Source: Actinomycetota bacterium
Lineage (GTDB): Bacteria > Actinomycetota > Thermoleophilia > Solirubrobacterales > Thermoleophilaceae
Direction of reading: 5' to 3'
NCBI GenBank assembly: GCA_005883295.1
Contig: VAWV01000225.1
Location: 1-8,474 of the forward strand
DNA length: 8,474 nt
In this document: in pieces, positions 1-6,481 of the stretch
How positions within the stretch are numbered: position 1 is the stretch's first letter
How the letters are laid out: each line of letters starts with the position of its first letter
The notes under the pieces: model-generated
The model's input: only the letters and a program-made list of their open reading frames with translations
What the model was told of the DNA's origin: nothing
The model's database searches: none
Made by a program: the position numbers and the translations under genes

Positions 1-227
1 TTGTGCGTGCCATCGCCCAGGGCCATGAACGAGCTCCGGAAGGGATGGCCCTCGATCGTCCCACTGACCTTGACGAGCCCACGAGTTCCAAAGAACTCGG
101 CTGACCCAGGCATCACGAGGTAGGTCCAGCCTCCCGGATTAGGGCTCTTCTGCAGGACTGCCGTGAAGTCATGGTCCAACGACCTCCGCTTGTCGCGCGA
201 CTCCTTCGTGGTCTGGGTGCGGCTCAT
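1..227 (-). CDS. DUF1905 domain protein, 3'-truncated by window edge
   Basis: The minus strand reads from ATG at 227 to the window edge as 75 open codons. The stop lies outside the window. After a charged, Lys/Arg-rich leader (MSRTQTTKESRDKRR), the sequence has the DUF1905 pattern: 'FTAVLQKS' strand, 'GGWTYLVMP' (about residues 32-40), 'FFGTRGLVKVSGTIEG' and 'PFRSSFMALGDGTH'. DUF1905 is a small beta-barrel domain found alone or fused to YdeI/OmpD-associated domains, and its biochemical role is not established. The start is supported by an AGGAGAG Shine-Dalgarno sequence at 234-240. The gene is divergent from the lipoprotein gene at 363. I cannot tell whether a second domain follows beyond the edge. 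Family assignment rests on recognised motifs only. Confidence 0.8.
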   Translation of the reverse strand, partial: MSRTQTTKESRDKRRSLDHDFTAVLQKSPNPGGWTYLVMPGSAEFFGTRGLVKVSGTIEGHPFRSSFMALGDGTH

Positions 228-293
228 CGTGCTCTCTCCTTGTCAGGTGACTACACCGATTGAGACCACCGTCTGCCCGAGAACTCATCGCGC

Positions 294-323
294 TTGACCA
301 CCAAGCGCGTACTCGGTTAGGGT
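294..323 (+). promoter_or_regulatory. Putative promoter of the lipoprotein gene
   Basis: TTGACC (294-299) and TAGGGT (318-323) are separated by 18 bp. This resembles an actinobacterial housekeeping promoter (-35 TTGACN, -10 TANNNT). It would start transcription near 330, about 33 nt before the GTG at 363. The location in a divergent gap fits. Proposed by eye from consensus only. Confidence 0.45.
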
Positions 324-362
324 CGCCGCGCGGGAGGCGTCGCCTCGAAAGGAACATCAGCA

Positions 363-776
363 GTGAGCCGTGAATCCACCTTCGGTCGCGCACACCGTCG
401 TCTTACCGCGAGTGCAGTCGCCATCGGGATCAGTGCCGGCGTCTCGGCGTGCGGTGGGAAGTCCGACGCACAACAGGTGCGCGACGTCGTCAACGGCTTC
501 GACAAGACGCTGTTCGAGAACAAGTTCGCGCAGGCGTGCGGCTACCTATCGGACACCCTCGTTAAGAGCGCTTTTCGCACCAGGACCAGGTGCCTGGCAC
601 AGATCGAGACGCACAACCCCTCGACTGAAGACGGCACCATCAAGAGCGTCGCCGTGCACGGCAACACGGCGACAGTCGTGGCTCAGGGCACGACCGAAGC
701 CCCCGCGGCTCTCGAGCTGCGGAAACAGGGCGGTGCCTGGAAGATCACCGGTCCGCTGAAGTATTTCTCCGGTTGA
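363..776 (+). CDS. Small secreted lipoprotein, NTF2-like fold suspected
   Basis: This 137-aa protein starts at GTG, with AAAGGA at 348-353 as ribosome binding site. The N-terminus has a basic n-region (RAHRR), a short hydrophobic stretch and a lipobox, V27-S28-A29-C30. The mature protein would therefore be lipid-anchored at Cys30 on the outer face of the membrane. The mature part begins 'GGKSDAQQVRDVVNGF', a helix, followed by an alpha region with Cys59 and Cys77, which could form a disulfide. Alternating strands follow ('IKSVAVHGNTATVVAQGT', 'ALELRKQGGAWKITG'). That helix-then-strands order, ending in a 'GG-W-K-I' strand, resembles small NTF2-like or DUF4878-type actinobacterial lipoproteins. 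The exact family is uncertain. The next gene begins 27 bp downstream on the same strand, so co-transcription is possible. Function unknown, perhaps binding or sensing at the cell envelope. Confidence 0.8.
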   Translation: MSRESTFGRAHRRLTASAVAIGISAGVSACGGKSDAQQVRDVVNGFDKTLFENKFAQACGYLSDTLVKSAFRTRTRCLAQIETHNPSTEDGTIKSVAVHGNTATVVAQGTTEAPAALELRKQGGAWKITGPLKYFSG

Positions 777-803
777 TGCGGAGCGGCGTACGCTGAGCCC
801 CGG

Positions 804-2105
804 ATGGAGGTATCCACGCGCTACGCACGCAGCGGCGATGCGCAGATCGCCTACCAAGTGCTCGGCGAGGGCCCTCTCGACATCGTGGTCGTCCCGTCGT
901 TCTTCTCCAACATCGAGCTCGACTGGGACCTGCCGCCGAGGGCGCGCTTTCTCGAGCAGCTTGCCTCTTTCGCGCGGCTGATCCATTTCGACCGCCGTGG
1001 GGCGGGCATGTCCGGCGGGGTTGCCGGGGCGACGCCGCTGGAGGAGCAGATCGATGACGTGCGCGCGGTGATCGAGGCGGCAGGGTCTGAGTACCCGGCT
1101 CTGATTTCGGTTGCCGAGGGCTGCGCGCTCGCGGTGCTGTTCGCGGCTTCGAACCCGGACCTTGTTCGGGCACTGGTGCTGATCACGCCGACGCCGCGCG
1201 TCGTACGCGGGCCGGGCTACGAGTGGGCGCAGACTGTCGAGGAGCGCAATGCGATTGTGCAGGCGGTCGTTGAACATTGGGGCAGCAGCTCGCCCGAACA
1301 GCCGTGGGGCGCCTTCGCCGGCCAAGACGAGCACCACCGACTTCTCCTCGCACGCCATCGGCGCCTGTCGATGACTCCCGATGCCGCCGCTGCGGCACTG
1401 GTCATGGTCGGGGAGCTCGACGTGCGTGACGCGCTTCCCAGCGTGCAGTGTCCGACGCTGGTGCTTCGCCGAGCAAACGACACCTTCGTCGACGAGCGCC
1501 ACTCGCGCTACGCCGCAGCTCATATCCCAAACGCGCAGTACGTCGAGGTTCCGACGGGCGGCCGGGCTGCGCATGAGATCGAGCAGTTCCTGACAGGCGT
1601 GCGACGACCTGTCGTCAGCGACCGCGTGCTCGCGACCGTGGTCTTCACGGACATCGTGGATTCGACCAAGCGCGCTGCTGAGCTGGGCGATGGCCGCTGG
1701 CGCGCACTGCTCGAACGGCACGATGAGCTCGTGCGCGAGGAGGTGGGGCGACACCGAGGTCGCCTCGTGAAGTCCCTCGGCGATGGCATGCTCGCCACGT
1801 TTGACGGCCCAAGCCGCGCGATTAGCGGCGCGATCGCAATCCGCGACGGTGCCCGGAGGCTCGACCTGGAGGTTCGCGCGGGTCTGCACACGGGCGAATG
1901 CGAGCTGCTTCCCGATGACGACGTCGGCGGTATTGCCGTCCACATCGGCGCGCGTATAAGCGGCCTTGCCGCACCAGGCGAAGTTCTCGTCAGCAGCACC
2001 GTCCGCGACCTCATCGTCGGCTCTAGCCAGACACTGAGCGACCGCGGGGAACACGAGCTCAAGGGCGTGCCCGGACCGTGGCGGATCTTCGCGGTCCAGA
2101 CGTAA
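804..2105 (+). CDS. Class III nucleotide cyclase with N-terminal alpha/beta-hydrolase domain
   Basis: This 433-aa protein has two domains. Residues 1-265 are an alpha/beta-hydrolase fold: 'YARSGDAQIAYQVLGEGP', 'FDRRGAGMS' at 62-70, and 'CPTLVLRRANDTFV' at 216-229. Residues 274-433 are a class III adenylate/guanylate cyclase domain. In the cyclase, both metal-binding aspartates are present (D283 in FTDIVDST, D327 in LGDGM), as are the base-selecting Lys323 and Asp373 expected for ATP, and the transition-state Arg384. The position usually occupied by Asn is His380. In the hydrolase, the nucleophile elbow reads S-V-A-E-G instead of G-x-S-x-G, so the catalytic serine is Ala104. The likely role is making cAMP from ATP under control of a ligand-binding pseudo-hydrolase domain; Mycobacterium tuberculosis Rv1900c has the same architecture. 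Homodimerisation is expected for the class. The start matches the usual family N-terminus, although only a distant GGAG (780-783) precedes it. Confidence 0.93.
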   Translation: MEVSTRYARSGDAQIAYQVLGEGPLDIVVVPSFFSNIELDWDLPPRARFLEQLASFARLIHFDRRGAGMSGGVAGATPLEEQIDDVRAVIEAAGSEYPALISVAEGCALAVLFAASNPDLVRALVLITPTPRVVRGPGYEWAQTVEERNAIVQAVVEHWGSSSPEQPWGAFAGQDEHHRLLLARHRRLSMTPDAAAAALVMVGELDVRDALPSVQCPTLVLRRANDTFVDERHSRYAAAHIPNAQYVEVPTGGRAAHEIEQFLTGVRRPVVSDRVLATVVFTDIVDSTKRAAELGDGRWRALLERHDELVREEVGRHRGRLVKSLGDGMLATFDGPSRAISGAIAIRDGARRLDLEVRAGLHTGECELLPDDDVGGIAVHIGARISGLAAPGEVLVSSTVRDLIVGSSQTLSDRGEHELKGVPGPWRIFAVQT

Positions 2106-2133
2106 CACACCCTGCCCGGGTCCTCGGCGGAAG

Positions 2134-2162
2134 TTGACTGGCCATTTCGGCAGATATAAGGT
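2134..2162 (+). promoter_or_regulatory. Putative sigma-70-like promoter of the CSLREA protein gene
   Basis: TTGACT (2134-2139) is followed after 17 bp by TAAGGT (2157-2162). TATAAG (2155-2160) at 15 bp spacing is an overlapping alternative. The -35 matches consensus at 5 of 6 positions. The predicted transcription start is near 2169, which gives a 5' leader of about 110 nt before the ATG at 2279. The 173-bp gap 2106-2278 holds no gene I can support, apart from a possible N-terminal extension of the next gene. Confidence 0.5.
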
Positions 2163-2278
2163 CGGCACACGAACCCTTGCGCCTTGGCGCGATGGTGCCA
2201 AAGGAGGGACGCGGGGAACACGCACAGGAGGCCACCACGCGCGCAATCCGCGTCCCGCGATGCAGCAGGTTCATCACG

Positions 2279-4226
2279 ATGACGAGCGGCGCCGTCATAC
2301 CTGTTCTCCTCGCAGCCCTCGCGCTCGCGTCGCCGGCGGCGGCCAACCAGATCAAGGTCAACACGCCCTTCGACGAGGTCGACCCCAACGACGGATCCTG
2401 CTCGCTCCGGGAGGCGGTGACCGCAGCCAACTCGAACTTTGCGTCCGGGGTGGTCGCAGGGGAGTGCGCGGCCGGGGCCTCGTCGGGCATCGACGTGATT
2501 GTGCTGCCCGCCGGCCCCTACGTCCTCCAGCGCACCGGCGCGGGCGAGAACACGAACGCCACGGGCGACCTCGACCTCACGAGCGACATCGACATCATCG
2601 GGGCCGGCGCGCGCACCACCACCATCGACGCCAACCACATCGACCGTGTCTTCGACGTGCCCGGTCCCGCGCCTGTGACCGTCGTGCTGGCAGGCATCAC
2701 GATCCAGGGTGGGCGCGGGGTGACTCCCAGCACTCCCGGAGATCCGGGCGCGACTGGAGGCGCGATCCGCAACAGGGAGACCCTGACGGTTGCAGCGAGC
2801 ACGCTGCGCGACAACGGCGCCGGCACCGGCGCCGGGGGCACCTCAGGTCCTGGCGGCGGCACCGGTGGGGCCGGCGGGGCCGGCGGCGCGATCGTGAACG
2901 AGGGCAGCGGCGCGCTCACCGTCCGCGACAGCACCTTGACTGCCAACTTAGCCGGCAACGGCGCTGACGGCGGGTCGGGCGGTGATAGCGGCGGCAGGGG
3001 CGGGGCGGGCGGCCCGGGGGGTGCGATCTCGAGCGGCGGCGGCAGAGGGCGGCAATCTTGGCTTCCCCGGAAGAGGCGGCGTCGGAGGATCCGGCGGCGG
3101 CATCTCGATCACCGCCGGAAGCGCCTCTCTCACCAACGTCACGCTGGCGTCGAACGACGTTGGCAGCGCTGGTCAGAATGCCGGCGGTGGGTCACCGCCC
3201 CCCGACGGAACCGGCGGCGGGTTCAAGACGGCCGCGGGAGGCTCACTGACGAACACGGTCGCGGCGACGAACGTCCCCACCAACTGTGCCGCAACCGGCC
3301 CGGCGATCAGCGACGGTGGGCACAACATCAGCTTCAGCGATACGAGCTGCCCGGGCGCGAACGCCGATCCGCGCCTCGGCGCACTCCAGAACAACGGCGG
3401 TCAGACCGACACGCTCGCGCTGGGCGGCGGCAGCGCCGCGGTGGACCTCGTGCCTGCGGGCGGCGCGTGCCCCGCCGCCGATCAGCGCGGCGTCCTGCGC
3501 CCGGCAGGCCCCGCGTGCGATGCGGGCGCCTACGAGCAGCGGCCCGCGACCGCCAGGCTGAGCGCGACGACGCTCCCATTCGGAAGACTGCGCATCGGAT
3601 TGACGAGCGCGCCGAGGACCATCACCCTCACGAACGTCGGGGATCTGGCCCTTTCACCGACCGCGGCGACACTGGGCGGCACCAACCCAGCCGACTTCGC
3701 GAAGGCGGGCGACACCTGCACCGGCGCTTTCCTGGCCCTGGGCGCGAGCTGTTCGATCGGCGTCCGCTTCAAGCCGATCGCCGCGGGCCTCCTAACAGCG
3801 GCGCTCCGGATCGCGGACAACGCACCCGGCAGTCCGCAGCAGGTGGCGCTCAGGGGCACGGGGATCCCGAAGTTCGCCGGCGTCGCGATCACCGGCGGCG
3901 ACGTGCACCTCAAGAAGGGGAAGGTGCGCATCGGGCTGAGCTGCCCCCGCAAGACGGCCGGGGCGTGCGCCGGCACGCTCACCCTCAAGTCGGCCAAGGC
4001 GGTGTCCACCGGCAAGCACGGCAGCCCTCATGTGCTGACGCTCGGCAGCGCTCGGTTCACGATCTCTCCTGGCAAGGTGTCAAACGTGACCGTGAAGATC
4101 TCGCAAGCCGGCCGCAAGCTGGTGCATCACAACGGCCACCTCGCGGCGATCGCGACGGCGGTCACCCATGACGGCTTCGGCACCCGGAAGATCACAAGCG
4201 CGCGCCTGAAGCTGCTCCCGGGCTAA
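2279..4226 (+). CDS. Secreted CSLREA / choice-of-anchor beta-helix protein, frameshifted near 3044
   Basis: This is one protein in two frames. Residues 1-255 (2279-3043) give a signal peptide with cleavage after ASPAAA (22|23), the CSLREA domain ('DPNDGSCSLREAVTAANSN'), and right-handed beta-helix rungs ('GGAI...LTV..STL..N') alternating with Gly-rich loops. From about 3045 the sensible frame is shifted by +1. It encodes another rung ('GGGISITAGSASLTNVTLASND'), a choice-of-anchor Q domain (about 335-419, with 'NNGGQTDT', 'CPAADQRG', 'CDAGAYE'), an ASH/choice-of-anchor D domain (423-528) and a C-terminal Cys-pair domain (534-648, 'LSCPRKTAGACAGTLTL'). Joined, it would have about 648 aa. The first frame stays open to 4171, but after 3044 it reads as Arg-rich nonsense. 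The role is probably an exported surface or adhesive protein. ATG 2279 is chosen for its AGG at 2267-2269 and the adjoining signal peptide; TTG 2177 or ATG 2192 would add a 29-34-residue leader. No sortase motif or C-terminal membrane helix is seen. Confidence 0.8.
3032..3047 (+). other. Frame break in a GGC-repeat tract
   Basis: Codons AGC-GGC-GGC-GGC-AGA are in the upstream frame (last sensible codon ends at 3043), while GAG-GGC-GGC-AAT from 3045 belongs to the downstream frame. The net change is +1 nt, or -2. The site is a slippage-prone GGC run. It falls where a beta-helix rung ('LTV..STL..N') would be expected after 'GGAISS' but is absent. This favours a deletion between G/C-rich repeats over a single-base error, though a sequencing or assembly error remains possible. 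Confidence 0.75.
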
Positions 4227-4234
4227 GAAGATGA

Positions 4235-4259
4235 GCCATCGGACTCGAGCTCTGATGGC
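4235..4259 (+). terminator. Hairpin between convergent genes
   Basis: GCCATCGGA (4235-4243) pairs with TCTGATGGC (4251-4259), a 9-bp stem with one G-U pair and a 7-nt loop. It begins 8 nt after the TAA of the CSLREA gene, in the gap between convergent genes. There is no T-run after it, so an intrinsic terminator is plausible but not proven. Confidence 0.45.
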
Positions 4260-4285
4260 GCGCCCCGCACACGACGTCCGTCAGG

Positions 4286-4978
4286 TCATCCCTCTCGGCC
4301 ACCGAGGATCAGACCCGCAAGCAGCGCTCCGGTTCCGCCGCCGAGCGGCGTCGCCGCCACGCGGCTGCGCCCCCACGCGCGATCCAGCTTCATCTCCGCC
4401 GTCGGGCGAAACCCGGTCTTCGCCAACGCCCGGTGCGAGGGTCGGTTCCAGTGCTCGACCTTGGTCACCAGCGCTTGCACCCCATCAGCCTCGAGCCGAT
4501 CCGCGAGCGCGCACCACGCTCCCGGTGCGATTCCCCTGCCGCGCATCGCAGGAGCGGTCAGTGAGTCCTCAACGCAGACGACCGAGTCGGGCAGATCGAT
4601 CCAGCGCCCTTTCGCAGCTGCGACCGGGGCTCGCGTGCGGAAGACCCAGCAAACGAAGCCAACCCCGCTGCGGCCGTCCACGATCCAGAGCTGATGCCCC
4701 TCCGAACGCAGGCGCCGCATGACCGGAACGCTCGTTGTCTCGGGCAGCGCCTCGATCTGAGCAAGATCGGCGTCCTCGGCCAGACGTAACCGGAGGTCCT
4801 GCGGGAGCGCAAGCCGTGGTCTGGCGACCCGTAGGTCGAGCTCGTACCAGGTGTGCTGCTCGTGGGCGTGGAGCCGCCGTACGAGCCGTCGAGCGGCCCT
4901 CGCGACGGCCCGGCGTGCGCCATGGCGGCGGATAGCGATGACGGCTCGCTCGCAGAATCGGGACCCCGCGCGGAGCAT
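4286..4978 (-). CDS. GNAT family N-acetyltransferase
   Basis: This is a 230-aa protein. Residues 1-40 are strongly basic and helical (for example 'ARRAVARAARRLVRRL'). The GNAT fold occupies about 60-200, with a central 'LWIVDGRSGVGFVCWVF' beta hairpin. Motif A, 'VEDSLTAPAMRGRGIA', carries the acetyl-CoA pyrophosphate loop R146-x-x-G149-x-A151, and motif B is 'WNRPSHRALAKTGFRP' (N178, GF 189-190). It should transfer an acyl group from acyl-CoA to an amine. The acceptor cannot be read from sequence. The basic N-terminus could bind RNA, nucleotides or the membrane surface. The start is ambiguous between GTG 4981 and the adjacent ATG 4978, with no clear Shine-Dalgarno. It lies 62 bp downstream of the ATP-grasp gene on the same strand, with hairpins between them, so its transcription may be separate. 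GNAT assignment is firm, substrate unknown. Confidence 0.88.
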   Translation of the reverse strand: MLRAGSRFCERAVIAIRRHGARRAVARAARRLVRRLHAHEQHTWYELDLRVARPRLALPQDLRLRLAEDADLAQIEALPETTSVPVMRRLRSEGHQLWIVDGRSGVGFVCWVFRTRAPVAAAKGRWIDLPDSVVCVEDSLTAPAMRGRGIAPGAWCALADRLEADGVQALVTKVEHWNRPSHRALAKTGFRPTAEMKLDRAWGRSRVAATPLGGGTGALLAGLILGGREG

Positions 4979-5009
4979 CACCGACGGATCGTAGGCGCAG
5001 ACCTTGAAA

Positions 5010-5045
5010 GCGCGTTAAGCGCCCGTTACGGGCTGAGCGCTCAGC
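5010..5045 (-). terminator. Stacked hairpins / palindrome after the ATP-grasp gene
   Basis: Three inverted repeats abut or overlap. GCGC-GTTAA-GCGC is at 5010-5022, GCCCG-TTA-CGGGC at 5021-5033, and the perfect 14-nt palindrome GCTGAGCGCTCAGC at 5032-5045 overlaps the ATP-grasp stop codon (5041-5043). In minus-strand reading these follow the stop and end in a short CTTTCA tract. They could terminate or attenuate transcription into the GNAT gene. The alternative structures share bases, so only some can form at once. Confidence 0.5.
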
Positions 5046-5850
5046 TCAGAAATGCATAGATGCCCTCCGCGCGGTGCCAGCGCATGGCCCGGAGGTCGTC
5101 GGGTCCTGTCACGTTCCCCGCACCCATCGTCTTGTTCACGTCGAGGACGATGGGCGTCGAGCCGTACATCACGTAGTCGATCTTGCCGTAGTCGAGCTTC
5201 AGCCGGCGGCGAACTTCGAACACCTCCGGCGGCGGCGTGACCTGCTCGTAGCCGACCTGCGAGGCCACGCCGACCACGTGATGCTCCGCTGATACGCGCA
5301 CGCACGTGTACCTATCCCCGAGGAAGTCGAGGAGCCGCACGTGGTAGAGGCCGTTGTCGCGCTCCGGCACGAACCTCTCGACGATGAACTCGGGGGCGTC
5401 GAAGAAGCGGCCGGGCACGTGGGCGATGCGCTCGTAGACGGGGTACTCGGCGGGTGCGCCAAAGGGTGTCGCGATCCCCCGTGACTCCCCGACCATCCGC
5501 TCCGGCACCCCGGCGTAGTTCAGATCCGACTTCACGATGACGGGCCCGGCATAGTCGCTGTCCCGCGTCACGCGCAGCGTGCTGAAGCGCGACTTCCGGA
5601 TGTCGCTCACCCCGGCGTTGATCGCAACCGGATAGCGCCGGGCGAACTCCAGGTACTCGTCCGGGACGACCGAGGTGTCGACGTGGACGACGACGACGTC
5701 CGCCGGCACCAACTCCTCGACGCCGAACAGGTGCACAACCTCGAGCCCATCCGCGCGCCAGAACTCGCTGAGGTAGTGGATGGCATAGAGGGGGAGCCGC
5801 TGCTCGCGCTGGCGTTCGTGGAAGAGGATGGCGATGCGTTTCTCGCGCAC
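5041..5850 (-). CDS. ATP-grasp-like protein of unknown substrate
   Basis: From GTG 5850 this is a 269-aa protein. It starts 'VREKRIAILFHERQ', a pre-ATP-grasp strand, followed by 'LEVVHLFG' and 'ADVVVVHVDTSVVPDEYL', a Rossmann-like N-terminal part. The ATP-grasp portion shows 'GPVIVKSDLNYAG' (candidate ATP-binding Lys), 'APEFIVERFVPERDNG' in the hinge/adenine region, and a metal-binding strand 'STPIVLDVNKTMGAGN' (Asp and Asn of D-x-N). ATP-grasp enzymes join a carboxylate to an amine, thiol or similar group through an acyl phosphate. The acceptor here cannot be predicted. The frame is open to 5967, but 'MSARASAAPTT...' upstream of the GTG looks like antisense of another gene, so the shorter start is preferred; a GGGA lies just before it. 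A GNAT gene follows on the same strand. Residues encoded by 5349-5398 are duplicated as DNA at 6485-6534. Confidence 0.75.
   Translation of the reverse strand: MREKRIAILFHERQREQRLPLYAIHYLSEFWRADGLEVVHLFGVEELVPADVVVVHVDTSVVPDEYLEFARRYPVAINAGVSDIRKSRFSTLRVTRDSDYAGPVIVKSDLNYAGVPERMVGESRGIATPFGAPAEYPVYERIAHVPGRFFDAPEFIVERFVPERDNGLYHVRLLDFLGDRYTCVRVSAEHHVVGVASQVGYEQVTPPPEVFEVRRRLKLDYGKIDYVMYGSTPIVLDVNKTMGAGNVTGPDDLRAMRWHRAEGIYAFLS
5349..5398 (+). repeat. 50-bp direct repeat, copy 1 (in ATP-grasp gene)
   Basis: From GGCCGTTGTCGCGCTCC to the end in CTCGGGGGCG, this 50-bp block is identical to 6485-6534, offset 1,136 bp in the same orientation. Flanking bases do not match. This copy encodes, on the minus strand, the conserved ATP-grasp segment APEFIVERFVPERDNG, so it is the likely original. 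Confidence 0.95.
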
Positions 5851-5867
5851 GGTCCCAATTCTGCGCC

Positions 5868-5879
5868 ATCCATCTGGAT
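5868..5879. repeat. Short inverted repeat in the divergent gap
   Basis: ATCCA-TC-TGGAT is a perfect 5-bp inverted repeat in the 67-bp gap between the divergent start codons at 5850 and 5918. The gap is noticeably less G/C-rich than its surroundings. It could be an operator, but a repeat this short can occur by chance. Confidence 0.25.
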
Positions 5880-5917
5880 ACGCTGCGCGAATCTGGCTGG
5901 TATCGGTTCCAACAGCG

Positions 5918-6115
5918 GTGTCGTTCTGCGGGGCCGTTGTTGGCGCCGCGCTCGCCCGGGCGCTCACCGACCTGTCGCCGCCGTTCGCCCTCGTCGTCGG
6001 CGGTGTCGCCGGGTGGCTCCTCTCGTCCCTGGTTCTGGGAGCGGCAGCCGAGCGCCTCGATCGGCGTCTCCACCGGATGGGAGGGGGCCCGTCGTTCCGG
6101 CGTCGCCGTCGCTGA
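5918..6115 (+). CDS. Tiny two-helix membrane protein
   Basis: This is a 65-aa ORF from GTG 5918. It has two hydrophobic segments, 'FCGAVVGAALARAL' and 'FALVVGGVAGWLLSSLVLGAA', joined by a short 'TDLSPP' turn. A basic amphipathic tail follows ('AERLDRRLHRMGG', then an Arg-rich end). About 85% of third codon positions are G or C, whereas codons just upstream of the GTG are not G/C-biased. That supports coding here and a start near 5918, although the frame stays open back to ATG 5834 and 5828. The upstream starts would overlap the divergent ATP-grasp gene, and ATG 5834 does have AGAGGA before it. No Shine-Dalgarno precedes 5918; a TATCGG at 5901-5906 could be the -10 of a nearly leaderless transcript. 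The positive tail suggests a cytoplasmic C-terminus. Function unknown. Confidence 0.5.
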   Translation: MSFCGAVVGAALARALTDLSPPFALVVGGVAGWLLSSLVLGAAAERLDRRLHRMGGGPSFRRRRR

Positions 6116-6141
6116 CCCGAATCGCCCGACCGACTCGTCGC

Positions 6142-6170
6142 TGGACATTGCGAGCAAGTCGCGCTGTAAT
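6142..6170 (+). promoter_or_regulatory. Near-consensus promoter upstream of the 6239 gene
   Basis: TGGACA (6142-6147) and TGTAAT (6165-6170) are 17 bp apart, and each matches the sigma-70 consensus at 5 of 6 positions. The predicted start is near 6177, leaving a leader of about 60 nt before ATG 6239. This is the best-looking promoter in the window. The rest of the 6116-6238 gap shows nothing else I can support. Confidence 0.55.
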
Positions 6171-6238
6171 GCCTGGTTCACAGCGGGACTACGTCCGTCC
6201 GCGGGGCGCAGGCGTGGGACCGGATAGGAGATGTGGTC

Positions 6239-6481
6239 ATGGCATCGGACCGCGACAGGGCGCTGTTCGAGCACTACCGGACCGAGGTCGAGGCGATGCT
6301 CGCCGTGGGGCGACCGCTCGCTGCAGTCGAGCGGATGCTGGAGCGCGCTCCCCTCGACCCAGACGAGCGCTCGGGGCTCTGGCTGCTCGGGTGGGCGCTT
6401 CACGAGATTGTCGGACCAGCGGAGCCCGTCGAGCTCAAGGTCGTAAACGACGGCCTCCCGGATCGGTCGGTGCACAGATGA
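6239..6481 (+). CDS. Small helical protein of unknown function (80 aa)
   Basis: The ATG at 6239 is preceded by AGGAG at 6226-6230 with 8-nt spacing. This is preferred over the GTG at 6233, which sits only 2 nt from the AGGAG. The protein is charged and mostly helical: 'FEHYRTEVEAMLAVGRPLAAVERMLERAPLDPDERSG' looks like two amphipathic helices with an 'APLDPDERSGLWLLGWALHE' third helix, ending 'DGLPDRSVHR'. There is no signal peptide or membrane segment, so it is probably cytoplasmic. I do not recognise a named family. Its TGA (6479-6481) overlaps an ATG (6478-6480) as ATGA, the usual sign of translational coupling to a following small ORF, which is now disrupted by a 50-bp insertion. It sits 123 bp after the small membrane protein, with its own promoter. 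Confidence 0.7.
   Translation: MASDRDRALFEHYRTEVEAMLAVGRPLAAVERMLERAPLDPDERSGLWLLGWALHEIVGPAEPVELKVVNDGLPDRSVHR

Noticed and set aside
546..2246. 566-codon open frame on the minus strand opposite the cyclase gene
   Set aside because: It is antisense to a protein with clear catalytic motifs. Its translation is Arg/His-rich with no recognisable domain, as expected for a shadow frame in high-GC DNA.
1520..2638. 372-codon minus-strand open frame
   Set aside because: It crosses the end of the cyclase gene, the promoter gap and the CSLREA signal region with no coherent domain. The plus strand explains the sequence better.
2750..3030. PE_PGRS-like or collagen-like Gly-rich gene
   Set aside because: The Gly-rich loops alternate with beta-helix rungs inside a CSLREA protein, and there is no PE domain and no regular Gly-x-y triplets.
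3045..4171. Continuation of the first frame of the CSLREA gene to a stop at 4171
   Set aside because: After the frame break the translation becomes Arg-rich and loses all domain patterns, while the +1 frame carries choice-of-anchor Q, ASH and C-terminal domains.
5851..5967. 39-residue N-terminal extension of the ATP-grasp protein
   Set aside because: The extension lacks family features and overlaps the better-supported divergent membrane protein. GTG 5850 sits directly before the conserved first strand.
6171..6230. Possible tRNA T-arm-like GGTTC in the gap before 6239
   Set aside because: No acceptor stem, anticodon arm or matching T-loop can be drawn around it.
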